A stretch of DNA of 64,000 nucleotides from NCBI RefSeq assembly GCF_003428645.1, contig NZ_QVQH01000007.1:179242-243241 (forward strand). The letters are read 5' to 3'. The notes under the pieces were generated by a model that saw only the letters and a list, made by a program, of their open reading frames with translations, searched no databases and had not been told where the DNA came from. The stretch comes from Geodermatophilus marinus. GTDB lineage: Bacteria > Actinomycetota > Actinomycetes > Mycobacteriales > Geodermatophilaceae. Made by a program: the position numbers and the translations under genes. Positions 14,186 through 22,753 of the stretch are shown piece after piece; within the stretch, counting starts at the first letter, position 1, and every line of letters begins with the position of its first letter.

Positions 14186-15604
14186 TCAGGCCGACCGGGC
14201 GGCCTCCGGAGCCGGTCCGGCCCGCCGGCGGGACAGCAGGGCGAACACGAACGGCGGGAGCGACAGCACCACGGTGGCCAGCGCCAGCAGCAGCACGTAG
14301 CGCACCGTGTCGCCGGTCTGCAGCTGGCTCGGCGGGACGAAGCCCAGCAGGAAGGACGCGACGCAGCCGAGCAGCCCGACCCCGCCGACGAGCCACACGC
14401 CCGGCAGACCCCCGGGGATGCGGTAGGGCCGCGGCGTGCCCGGCTGGGTGTAGCGCAGCCGGATCACCGCGGCGAACACCAGGGCGTACATCGTCACGAT
14501 GACCTGGGCGGTGACGGCCGAGAGCATCCAGTAGGACGTGCTCACGCTCGGCACCGCGACGAACAGCAGCGCGAACACCGAGCCGGCCACCCCCTGGACG
14601 AGCAGCAGCGCCACCGGGACGGCGTTGCGGTTGGTGCGCCCCAGCCGCGGCGGCGCCAGCCCCTCCTGCGCCACCGCCGCGACCCCCTTGGCCGGGCCCA
14701 GGACCCACGGCATGAGGTGGGCGACCCCGCCCAGCGCCACGAGCAGTGCCAGCGGGGCCAGCAGCCAGCCCAGGGAGAACGTGTCGAGCACGCCGGCGAA
14801 CAGCTCCATCGTCCCCGACACGAGGCTGATCTCGTGCCGCGGCAGCACGAAGGCCATGAACAGCGAGCCCAGCACGGAGAACGACACGGTGATCGCGACG
14901 GCGAGGAAGATCGCCCGGGGCACCGTCCGGCCGGGGTCGCGGGTCTCCCCGGCGTGGAAGCCGGCCATCTCCATCCCGGTGAACAGCAGGATGATGCCGC
15001 CGAGGAAGGCCAGGTTGCCGAGCCCGACGTCGGGGACCAGTGCGCCGGGGGAGAACGGGATCTGCGACGGGTTGCCCTGCAGCAACCAGGCCGCGCCCAG
15101 GGCCACGACGAGCAGCGCCGGGAGCAGGGACCCGGCGACGGTGCCGACCGCGCCGATCGCCGCCGACGCGCGCGCCCCGGCCAGCGCGGCCGCCGTGGTG
15201 CCCCAGAAGAACACCAGCATGACCGCCACCAGCCAGAGCCGGTCGCCGGCCAGCCCGGGGTCGACGGCGTAGGCGAGGGAGGCCGCGATGAAGGAGAGCA
15301 CGGTCGGGAACCAGGCGACGTTCTCGGCGTAGTCGCACCAGACCGCCAGGAAGCCGGTGCGCCCGCCGAAGGCCTCCTTGACCCAGGCGTACACGCCGCC
15401 GTCCCGCGGCCAGGCGGTGCCGAGCTCGGCGGCGGCCATGGCGACCGGGACCAGGAACACGGTGACCGACAGGGCGAACAGCAGCAGCATCGCCCACCCG
15501 TACTCGGCCATGACCGGCAGGTTCCGCGCGCTCACGATCGACGCCACGTTGATCATCGCCAGCGCCAGGACGCCGAGCCGGGCGCTCCGCCCCGCGCGCG
15601 TCAC
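14186..15604 (-). CDS. APC-family amino acid permease
   Basis: 472 residues with ~12 transmembrane segments. The N-terminal signature (LGVLALAMINVASIVSARNLPVMAEYG) and consensus blocks such as GTAWPRDGGVYAWVKEAFG, FTGMEMAGFHAGETRDPGRTVPRA and TQPGTPRPYRIPGG identify an amino acid-polyamine-organocation permease, closest in look to glutamate/GABA-type antiporters (inferred). GTG 15604 overlaps the upstream stop by 4 nt (GTGA), so it is translated coupled to the 151-residue gene and lysX-like gene upstream. Confidence 0.88.
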   Translation of the reverse strand: MTRAGRSARLGVLALAMINVASIVSARNLPVMAEYGWAMLLLFALSVTVFLVPVAMAAAELGTAWPRDGGVYAWVKEAFGGRTGFLAVWCDYAENVAWFPTVLSFIAASLAYAVDPGLAGDRLWLVAVMLVFFWGTTAAALAGARASAAIGAVGTVAGSLLPALLVVALGAAWLLQGNPSQIPFSPGALVPDVGLGNLAFLGGIILLFTGMEMAGFHAGETRDPGRTVPRAIFLAVAITVSFSVLGSLFMAFVLPRHEISLVSGTMELFAGVLDTFSLGWLLAPLALLVALGGVAHLMPWVLGPAKGVAAVAQEGLAPPRLGRTNRNAVPVALLLVQGVAGSVFALLFVAVPSVSTSYWMLSAVTAQVIVTMYALVFAAVIRLRYTQPGTPRPYRIPGGLPGVWLVGGVGLLGCVASFLLGFVPPSQLQTGDTVRYVLLLALATVVLSLPPFVFALLSRRRAGPAPEAARSA

Positions 15605-16056
15605 CGGGCACCGGCCGCGTCGAGCGCGCGGGCGAGGGCCCGGTGCACGTCGTCGTCCCCCTCCCCGCGCACGAGCACCGTCCCGTCGCCGAGGGTGCGC
15701 ACGGCACCGCTGCCGCGGGGGCGGAGCAGCGACTCGAACCGCCGCGCGGCGGCGTCGCGGTCGGCCGCCGTGGCGAAGCGGTCGACGACGACCGTCGCGC
15801 CCTCCGCCGGGCAGCGCACCGCCAGGTCGTAGACGCGGCTGGCGACGGCGCCGCCCGCCAACCCGCCGGGCTCGTCGACCACCCGGCACACCTGCAGCCC
15901 CGCCGCGGCGGCGGCCGCCTCGACCCGCTCGAAGACGACGTCCCCGAAGGGGGCGCGGCCGTGGCCGGCCCACTGCACGAGCCCCAACGCGCCGAGGGTG
16001 GCGGCGAGCACGAGGACCACAGCCGAGGCGGTGCGGCCCGTGCCCGCCGCGGTCAC
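15601..16056 (-). CDS. small single-pass membrane protein in lysX operon
   Basis: 151 residues. One N-terminal transmembrane helix (ASAVVLVLAATLGALGLVQW) is followed by a ~125-residue extracytoplasmic alpha/beta domain with two Cys residues (LQVCRVVDE, AVRCPAEGA) that could form a disulfide. I do not recognise the family. It starts with a GTGA overlap on the lysX-like stop and ends with a GTGA overlap on the permease, which ties all three into one operon and suggests a role in lipid lysinylation or envelope homeostasis (inference). Confidence 0.7.
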   Translation of the reverse strand: MTAAGTGRTASAVVLVLAATLGALGLVQWAGHGRAPFGDVVFERVEAAAAAAGLQVCRVVDEPGGLAGGAVASRVYDLAVRCPAEGATVVVDRFATAADRDAAARRFESLLRPRGSGAVRTLGDGTVLVRGEGDDDVHRALARALDAAGAR

Positions 16057-19000
16057 GCCGCGGCCCGCCCCGGCGCGGACGGCGGCGCGGACGGCGGCGC
16101 GGACGGCGAGGGCACGCCGCCGACGGCCTTCGGGACGAGCAGCCGACCGAGCCCCGGGACGGCGAGGAACCCCTCGGCGCCGGCGTAGCGCAGGCCCACC
16201 CGGGGCAGGTCCGAGCGGTGCCGGTAGGCCAGGACCCGGGGCAGCCACTCGGGGCCGAAGCGGGCGTTGAAGTCGTGCAGCGACTCGATCTGGAAGAACG
16301 GGTTGAGCAGCCCGACCGCCCGGCGGGCCACCCGCTGGAGGGGTGTGAACGGCACGTCGTCGGCGAACAGCCGCCCCCACATCGCGAAGTTCATCGACAG
16401 CCGGGCGACACCGCGGGCACCCAGGGCGCCCGCCGTGGAGGCGATCAGGAACTCGGTCATGCCGTTCGGGGCGTCCGGGTCGTGCCGCATCAGGTCGAGC
16501 GTGTAGCCGAACGACGGGCCGTAGGCGGGCACCAGCCGGAGGAACCCGCCCGGCACCCCGTCGGCGTCGAGCGCCACGCAGAGCAGGAACTCGGGGTCGG
16601 CGCCGGCCCCGCGCACGTCCTGGGACAGCGACATGGTGAACCCGCGCTCGGGGGCCTTGCCCCGCCACCGCGCGCTGATCGCGTTGAGCTGCTCGACGAG
16701 GCCGGCCGGCGCCTGCGACTCGGCGATCAGCCGGAAGCGGTGCGTGCGCCCCACCCGGCGGACCGCCGCCCGCAGCCCCTTGCGTGCCGGTCCGTCGAGG
16801 CCGAACCGCCGGCAGTCGAGGACCGCCTCGTCGCCGAGGTAGAACGCCGAGAAGCCGCGCGAGGCGTACAGCGGCATGCTCGCCTCGCGCACGGCGAGCA
16901 GCGCCGGGGTCCAGGCCCGGTCGTCGCACAAGTCCAGGAACTCGTCGAGCACCCGCACCACCGACTCGCGCGCGCCGATCGGGTCGCCGGAGACCAGCGC
17001 GTACCCGCCGAGGTAGGTGTAGGCGAGGAAGGCCTCCCCGTCCCGGGAGAAGAAGAAGCTCTTGTCGTCGCGCAGGGCGAAGTACGCCAGGGTGTCCCAG
17101 CCGTGGGCGCGCACCAGGTCGCGGGCGCGCTCCCAGTCCTCGGCGGTGTGGGGTGGCCGGGCGGTGAGCGGGCGGAAGAGCAGGACGGCGAGCACCCCGA
17201 GCCCGGTGATCCCCAGCGCGAGCAGGGCCGCCGGGAAGAGGGCGGCGAACAGGTCCGAGCCGTACGCGTAGGCGCCGTCCAGCCCGACCAGGCCGGCCAG
17301 CACCGTGCGCAGGGCACCGGGGAGGGTGAGATCCGGGCTCAACTGCCCGCGCTGGCTCCACAGCGCGGCCAGGCCGAACAGCAGGACGCCCGCGGCGTAG
17401 ACCGGCAGGACGCGCAGCAGGCGCAGCAGGGACGGCGGGTCGGGCGGGGCGCGGAAGGCCGACCGGTAGCGCACCAGGGCCAGCAGCAGGGCCGCGTCCA
17501 GCACCGCGGCGACCGGGTGCGGGCCCTTCACCAGGTGCGCGACCGCGCCCACCGCCAGCAGGGTCACGGCCAGCCGCCAGGCGAGCAGCTTGCGCCGGGC
17601 GAGCTGGTCGGCGAGCAGCAGGAGCAGCACGCCGACGACCACCGACGCGACGTGCCCGGCCGCCGGCACCCCCACCGGGTCGAGCGCCGGCAGCTCCCCG
17701 CCGATCCGGGAGTGCGCGACCGGCAGCAGCGGCAGCAGCTGGAGGGCGCCCGCGAGCGCGACCAGCCCGGCGATCACCCGGACGGCGGTCCCGTGCGCGA
17801 CGGCCGGGCGCCGGACCGAGGTGACGGGGGAGGCCGACGGCGCGGTGGCGGGCAGCGCGACGACCGAGCCCCCGGCCGGGGCGGCCGGACCCGGCGGTCC
17901 GGGTGGCTCGGCCGGCCGCGGTGACGGGACCGCGGCCGCCGGGCCGGGCGTGGGCGGCAGCAGCGGGCGCGGCGCCCCCGACGGGCCCGAGCCGGGCGGC
18001 GGCGGGGACTCCGGCCGCAGGGTGGGGAAGAGGATGACCTCGCGGATCGAGTCCACGCCCGCCAGCAGCATCACCAGGCGGTCGACGCCGATGCCCAGGC
18101 CGCCGGTGCACGGCATCCCGTACTCCAGCGCGCGCACGTAGTCGAGGTCGACGTCGCCGGCCTCGGGGTCACCCTGGGCCTTGGCGCGGGCCTCGGCCTC
18201 GAACGCGGCGAGCTGCTCGAGGGGGTCGTTCTGCTCGGAGTAGGCGTTGCACAGCTCGAAGCCGGCGACGACGAGCTCGAAGCGCTCGACGTAGGCCGGG
18301 TCGTCCCGGTGCACGCGGGCCAGCGGCGAGACCTCGCGGGGGTAGTCGGTGCAGAAGACCGGCCCGACGACCGCGTGCTGCACCTTCTCGTCGTAGACCT
18401 CCTTCATCAGCCGCCCGGCGCCCCAGCGGCTCTCGTACGGGATGCCGAGCCGGTCGAGCACCGCACGCGCCTCGCCGACGGGCATGGCGGGGTGCATGGT
18501 GGCCCCGGTGGCCTCGGCGATCATGTCGGCGAACCGCTTCCGCGGCCACGGCGTGGCGGCCAGGTCGATGGCGTGCCCGCCGAGGTGGACGGTGAGGGCG
18601 TGGTCGTCGACCCCGCCCAGCGCGGCCCGCGCGGCGGCGGTGACCATGCCCTCGACCAGGTCCATCATGTCGTGGTAGTCGGCGAAGGCCTGGTAGGCCT
18701 CGAGCATCGTGAACTCCGGGTTGTGCCGGGTGTCGATGCCCTCGTTGCGGAACACGCGGCCGATCTCGAACACCCGCTCCAGCCCGCCGACGACCAGCCG
18801 CTTGAGGTGCAGTTCGAGGGCGATCCGCAGGTAGAGGTCGAGGTCGAGCGCGTTGTGGTGCGTGACGAACGGCCGCGCGCTGGCCCCGCCCTGGGTGCTC
18901 TGCAGCACCGGGCCCTCGACCTCGGTGAACCCCCGGTCCTCCAGGTGGTGGCGGAGGGCGCGCACCGCGGCGTGGCGGATCCGGAAGACCTCCCGGGTCC

Positions 19001-19517
19001 GCTCGTTGGCCTCGAGGTCGGCGTAGCGCCGGCGGTAGCGGGTCTCGACGTCGGGGAGCCCGCGGTGCTTGTCGGGCGGCTCCCGCAGGGCCTTGCCGAG
19101 GACGGCGAAGCCCGCCACGCAGACCGACAGCTCGCCGCGGCGGGTGGTCATCACCGTGCCCTCGACCCCCACCCAGTCGCCCCGGTCGACGTCGTCGAAC
19201 TCCCGGTGCCGGTCGGCACCCAGCACGGAGCTGTCGACGAAGAGCTGGATCGCCCCGGTGCGGTCGCGCAGCGTGGCGAAGGTCAGCCAGCCCTGCCGGC
19301 GGATCAGCTCCACCCGGCCGGCCAGCCGGACCCGGTCGGTGGTCCGCACGTCGGGCCCGAGGCCGGCGTGCGCGGCGCGGATCCCGCCCGCGGTCGCGTC
19401 GGTGGGGTAGCGGTAGGGGTAGGCGTCCTGGCCGCGCTCGCGCAGCGCGCGGAACTTCTCCAGGCGCCGCTCGCGGACGTCGGCGGGGTGGGTCGAGGTG
19501 TCCGCCTCCTGGACCAT
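16053..19517 (-). CDS. LysRS-MprF fusion: lysyl-tRNA synthetase plus lysyl-phosphatidylglycerol synthase
   Basis: 1154 residues. Residues 1-500 are a complete class II lysyl-tRNA synthetase: an OB-fold anticodon domain, motif 2 FRNEGIDTRHNPEFTMLEAY, and motif 3 GGLGIGVDRLVML. A Pro-rich linker (about 501-565) joins it to 6-7 membrane helices (570-785) and a DUF2156/MprF catalytic domain (790-1125; DDKSFFFSRDGEAFLAYTYLGG...SMNFAMWGRLFAD). The enzyme would charge tRNA with lysine and transfer it to phosphatidylglycerol, giving resistance to cationic peptides. In mycobacterial LysX the order is reversed (MprF part first). A TATCGT box 6 nt before the ATG suggests a leaderless transcript. Confidence 0.9.
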   Translation of the reverse strand: MVQEADTSTHPADVRERRLEKFRALRERGQDAYPYRYPTDATAGGIRAAHAGLGPDVRTTDRVRLAGRVELIRRQGWLTFATLRDRTGAIQLFVDSSVLGADRHREFDDVDRGDWVGVEGTVMTTRRGELSVCVAGFAVLGKALREPPDKHRGLPDVETRYRRRYADLEANERTREVFRIRHAAVRALRHHLEDRGFTEVEGPVLQSTQGGASARPFVTHHNALDLDLYLRIALELHLKRLVVGGLERVFEIGRVFRNEGIDTRHNPEFTMLEAYQAFADYHDMMDLVEGMVTAAARAALGGVDDHALTVHLGGHAIDLAATPWPRKRFADMIAEATGATMHPAMPVGEARAVLDRLGIPYESRWGAGRLMKEVYDEKVQHAVVGPVFCTDYPREVSPLARVHRDDPAYVERFELVVAGFELCNAYSEQNDPLEQLAAFEAEARAKAQGDPEAGDVDLDYVRALEYGMPCTGGLGIGVDRLVMLLAGVDSIREVILFPTLRPESPPPPGSGPSGAPRPLLPPTPGPAAAVPSPRPAEPPGPPGPAAPAGGSVVALPATAPSASPVTSVRRPAVAHGTAVRVIAGLVALAGALQLLPLLPVAHSRIGGELPALDPVGVPAAGHVASVVVGVLLLLLADQLARRKLLAWRLAVTLLAVGAVAHLVKGPHPVAAVLDAALLLALVRYRSAFRAPPDPPSLLRLLRVLPVYAAGVLLFGLAALWSQRGQLSPDLTLPGALRTVLAGLVGLDGAYAYGSDLFAALFPAALLALGITGLGVLAVLLFRPLTARPPHTAEDWERARDLVRAHGWDTLAYFALRDDKSFFFSRDGEAFLAYTYLGGYALVSGDPIGARESVVRVLDEFLDLCDDRAWTPALLAVREASMPLYASRGFSAFYLGDEAVLDCRRFGLDGPARKGLRAAVRRVGRTHRFRLIAESQAPAGLVEQLNAISARWRGKAPERGFTMSLSQDVRGAGADPEFLLCVALDADGVPGGFLRLVPAYGPSFGYTLDLMRHDPDAPNGMTEFLIASTAGALGARGVARLSMNFAMWGRLFADDVPFTPLQRVARRAVGLLNPFFQIESLHDFNARFGPEWLPRVLAYRHRSDLPRVGLRYAGAEGFLAVPGLGRLLVPKAVGGVPSPSAPPSAPPSAPGRAAA

Positions 19518-19523
19518 CGCGCC

Positions 19524-19529
19524 ACGATA
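19524..19529 (-). promoter_or_regulatory. leaderless -10 box of the LysRS-MprF gene
   Basis: On the minus strand, TATCGT ends 6 nt before the ATG at 19517, and no Shine-Dalgarno is visible. Confidence 0.5.
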
Positions 19530-19601
19530 GGGGCGGCCCGGCCGGCCGGGGAGGGGTCCGGAGCCGCCGCGGCGGCCCACCGCCGGGACGCGGGGCCGGT
19601 G

Positions 19602-20387
19602 CTACACCGTGCTGTCGTCGCGCGACGGTGGGTCCGGGCGCTGCGGGGCCCCGACGGCCGCACCGGCCGCCGGGCGCGGCGGGACGACGGCGAACAGGTC
19701 CACCAGCGCGTCCCAGCGGGTGCGTCGCCCCGGGGGGAAGCGCGCGACCGACCGGCGCCGGCGCCGCGACCCCTCGGCGTACCTGCGCCGCGCCCACGGC
19801 GACCCCGGCCGGGCCAGCCGCAGGGCGCCGACGGCCGCGACCAGCGGGACGAACACCCCCACCACGCCGAGCACGGTCCGGCCCTTGAGGACCGCGACGA
19901 CCGCGAACCCCAGGTTCGCCGCGAGGGTCAGCGCGAGGACCGGCTCGCCCTCGTCGCGGTCGAGGTCGAAGGGGTTGGCGCCGACCAGCAGCAGCCCACC
20001 CACGACGAGGGCCACGAGGACGGCGTCGACGGAGCTGCGGCCCTCCTGCGTCCAGTAGACGTCGTCGAGGTGCAGCCACAGCGCGAACTCGTCGAGGGTC
20101 AGGGCGGCGCCGATGCCGAAGAGCACGGCCAGGACGTGGAGCCACGGCGGGTCGGGCCGGTAGGTGAACTCCAGCGTGCCGGTGCCGAGGAGGAGGAAGA
20201 TGCCGTAGACCTCGTGGTGCACGTGCACGCCGCCGACGCTGGCGTCGCGGAACGGGCCGCGGCCGGTCCGGATCGCCCGGGTGACGAAGCGCGTCACGAG
20301 GAAGGTGACCAGGAAGGCGGCCAGCAGCCACGCCACGACCGCCCGGCGGCCGGTCACCGCCGGCAGGATCTCCAGCTCGAGGACCAC
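19602..20387 (-). CDS. multi-pass integral membrane protein
   Basis: 261 residues (from GTG 20387) with about six hydrophobic segments. A conserved-looking loop, GGVHVHHEVYGIFLLLGTG, with clustered His/Glu, is followed by 'GIGAALTLDEFALWLHLDDVYWTQEGRSSVDAV'. The His/Glu/Asp cluster resembles the metal-ligand pattern of small membrane hydrolase-like families, but I cannot name the family. The C-terminal 60 residues are basic and disordered. GTG 20387 was chosen because upstream sequence is Arg/Pro-rich and unlike protein. It is divergent from the carotenoid oxygenase. Confidence 0.6.
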   Translation of the reverse strand: MVLELEILPAVTGRRAVVAWLLAAFLVTFLVTRFVTRAIRTGRGPFRDASVGGVHVHHEVYGIFLLLGTGTLEFTYRPDPPWLHVLAVLFGIGAALTLDEFALWLHLDDVYWTQEGRSSVDAVLVALVVGGLLLVGANPFDLDRDEGEPVLALTLAANLGFAVVAVLKGRTVLGVVGVFVPLVAAVGALRLARPGSPWARRRYAEGSRRRRRSVARFPPGRRTRWDALVDLFAVVPPRPAAGAAVGAPQRPDPPSRDDSTV

Positions 20388-20551
20388 CGGCCCACCCCAG
20401 CCTCGTCGCGGACGTCCCCGATCGTCGCGTCGCCGGCGCGGCGGACGGCCAGGGTCGGAGGTCCCGCCGGGGTTCCGGTGCGGGACGGCGGCGAGCACGA
20501 TGGCACGGGCACAGCGACGACGCCAGCCCGCACAGCCGCCGGGAGGCCCCG

Positions 20552-22006
20552 ATGTCCGCCGAGCCGACGTCCGCCCCGCCGCCCGCGCCCGCCGAGCCGG
20601 CGGGCGCCCGGCCCGCGGCGGACCGCGGCTGGTTCGTCCGGGGGCCGTACGCCCCGGTGACCGAGGAGGTCACGGCCGTCGACCTGCCGGTCACCGGGAC
20701 CCTGCCGGCCGGCCTGGACGGGCGGTACCTGCGCAACGGGCCCAACCCGCTCGGCCTCGACGAGCCGGTCGAGCACTGGTTCCTCGGCCCCGGGATGGTG
20801 CACGGCGTCCGGCTGCGCGACGGCCGGGCCGAGTGGTACCGCAACCGCTGGGTCCGCTCCGGTGAGGTGGCCGCCGCGCTGGGGGAGCGGTGGCCCGGGG
20901 GGCCGGTCCACGCCGGCATGGACTTCGCCGCCAACACCCACGTCATCGCGCACGCCGGGCGGACGCTGGCCACGGTCGAGGCGGGCGCGCTGCCCTACGA
21001 GCTCACCGACGAGCTGGACACGGTCGGCCCCTGCGACTTCGACGGCACGCTGCCCGGGGGGTACGCCGCGCACACCAAGCTCGACCGGCGGACCGGGGAC
21101 CTGCACGCCGTCGCCTACTTCTGGGGCTGGGACCACGTGCAGCACGTCGTCGTCGGCCCCGACGGGCGGGTCCGCCGGACCACCGACGTGCCCGTCCCGG
21201 ACGGGCCGATGATGCACGACTTCGCGCTCACCGAGCGCTACGTGGTGCTGCTGGACCTGCCGGTCACCTTCAGCATGGACGCCGCGGCGGCGGGCTCGTC
21301 GCTGCCCTACACCTGGAACCCGGCGCACCCGGCGCGGGTCGGCCTGCTCCCGCGGGACGGCGCCGGCGGGGACGTCCGCTGGGTCGAGGTGGACCCCTGC
21401 TGGGTGTTCCACACGGTCAACGCCTTCGACGGCACCGCCCCCGACGGCGGCGACCGGGTCGTGCTCGACGTCTGCCGGTACGCCGGCTCCTACGACATGT
21501 CCGGCCTGTCCGGGCGGGGGCCGCTCACGCTCGACCGCTGGACGCTCGACCCGCGCACCGGCACGGCCGGCCGCCAGCTGCTCGACGACCGGCCCCAGGA
21601 GTTCCCGCGGGTGGACGAGCGGGTCGTCTCCCGGCCGCACCGCTACGCCTACAGCGCGGCGCTCGGTCAGGTCGACCCGGGCACCGTGCGGCCCGACGGC
21701 GGCTTCGGCGACGACGCGTTCGCCTCCGCGCTGCTCCAGCACGACCTGGCGAGGGGCACCGTGGCGGCGCACCGGTTCGGCCGGGACGCCGCCGTCGGCG
21801 AGGCCGTGTTCGTCCCGGCCGCGCCCGACGCGGCCGAGGACGACGGGTACGTGCTGGCCTTCGTCCACGACCCCGACCGCGGCGCCACCGACCTCGTCGT
21901 CCTCGCGGCGCAGGACCTCGTCGGCGCGCCCGTCGCCCGCGTCCACCTGCCGGCGCGGGTCCCGCTGGGGTTCCACGGCAGCTGGGTCCCCACCGAGCAG
22001 GGCTGA
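20552..22006 (+). CDS. carotenoid oxygenase (retinal pigment epithelial membrane protein family)
   Basis: 484 residues; a seven-bladed beta-propeller carotenoid cleavage dioxygenase. N-terminal GRYLRNGPNPL is typical. Four likely Fe(II)-binding His residues are visible in AAHTKLD, MMHDFAL, WVFHTVNAF and the C-terminal GFHGSW. It cleaves a conjugated double bond of a carotenoid or related polyene with O2; the exact substrate is unknown. The start is supported by GGGAGG before ATG 20552. A hairpin terminator lies at 22030. No carotenoid synthesis gene is in the window. Confidence 0.93.
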   Translation: MSAEPTSAPPPAPAEPAGARPAADRGWFVRGPYAPVTEEVTAVDLPVTGTLPAGLDGRYLRNGPNPLGLDEPVEHWFLGPGMVHGVRLRDGRAEWYRNRWVRSGEVAAALGERWPGGPVHAGMDFAANTHVIAHAGRTLATVEAGALPYELTDELDTVGPCDFDGTLPGGYAAHTKLDRRTGDLHAVAYFWGWDHVQHVVVGPDGRVRRTTDVPVPDGPMMHDFALTERYVVLLDLPVTFSMDAAAAGSSLPYTWNPAHPARVGLLPRDGAGGDVRWVEVDPCWVFHTVNAFDGTAPDGGDRVVLDVCRYAGSYDMSGLSGRGPLTLDRWTLDPRTGTAGRQLLDDRPQEFPRVDERVVSRPHRYAYSAALGQVDPGTVRPDGGFGDDAFASALLQHDLARGTVAAHRFGRDAAVGEAVFVPAAPDAAEDDGYVLAFVHDPDRGATDLVVLAAQDLVGAPVARVHLPARVPLGFHGSWVPTEQG

Positions 22007-22029
22007 GCGCGGCCGACGGTACGGCGGAC

Positions 22030-22052
22030 CCACGGGCCTTTTCCGCCCGTGG
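22030..22052. terminator. 8-bp perfect hairpin terminator
   Basis: CCACGGGC (22030-22037) pairs exactly with GCCCGTGG (22045-22052) around the loop CTTTTCC, 24 nt past the oxygenase stop. It could serve both the plus gene and the convergent minus gene ending at 22170. Confidence 0.7.
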
Positions 22053-22169
22053 ACGACCCGCCGGCCGGCTACGTCACGCGGATCACCGTCGAGCGGATCG
22101 GCGGGATCGGCCCCTGGCGCCCGCGGCGCCCGCCGGGGTGAGGCCGACGGCGCCGACCGGCACGGGCGG

Positions 22170-22535
22170 TCAGCGCTTCCCCCGGTCCCGGCGACGGCGT
22201 GCCCGCATCCGGGTCCGGGCCACCCGTGACCGCGTCAGGAAGAAGGTGACGAGCACCAGGCCGACCACGCCGGCCAGCCGGTTGACGTCGACGGCCGGGC
22301 GCCACGCGACGTCGCCGTCCTTGATGACGTAGACGCCGGCCGGCCGGGCACCCATGCCGAAGCCCGCGCCCTGCCCCTCCTGGCCCTTCTCGTCGTGGCC
22401 GCTCCCCCCGCCGCCCGCCCCGCCGACGGCGGCGGCGGGGATGACCGTGACGCCGTCCTTCTCGTACGGCTCGGCGAAGACCCGCTTCACGGTGATCGCG
22501 TCGCGGGCGCCGCTCAGGACCTCTTCCGGCTTCAC
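22170..22535 (-). CDS. GerW/YtfJ family sporulation-type protein
   Basis: 121 residues. The N-terminal part (ARDAITVKRVFAEPYEKDGVTVIPAAAVGGAGGGGSG) and 'GFGMGARPAGVYVIKDGDVAWRPAVDVNRL' match the GerW (YtfJ) family. A single transmembrane helix (LAGVVGLVLVTFFLT) and an Arg-rich tail end it, an addition common in actinobacterial members. In Bacillus the family is needed for germination; its role in non-endospore formers is unknown. The divergent gene at 22754 is 218 nt away; that gap shows no other gene. Confidence 0.85.
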   Translation of the reverse strand: MKPEEVLSGARDAITVKRVFAEPYEKDGVTVIPAAAVGGAGGGGSGHDEKGQEGQGAGFGMGARPAGVYVIKDGDVAWRPAVDVNRLAGVVGLVLVTFFLTRSRVARTRMRARRRRDRGKR

Positions 22536-22753
22536 GGGGGCCTCCTCGGCGTCGGCACTGGTCTCGGCGCCCCGAGCCTCGCCGTGCGGGCGGGACGCGG
22601 GAACGGCCCAACGTCCCCGGGTGCCAGGGACCGCGGCCGGGCGACCCCTGGCCCGCGGCGGCGATGCGGGGTGGAATCGGCACCACCGCCCACCCCGGGG
22701 CGGTCCCCGGCGGCACCGGGGCCGCCCCGGCCCGACGAGGGAGCGAGACGACC

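Noticed and set aside
22049..22141. 30-codon ORF after the carotenoid oxygenase, reading GYVTRITVERIGGIG, reminiscent of emfourin-like inhibitors.
   Set aside because: It begins inside the terminator hairpin, has no ribosome-binding site and degenerates after 15 residues; chance is more likely.
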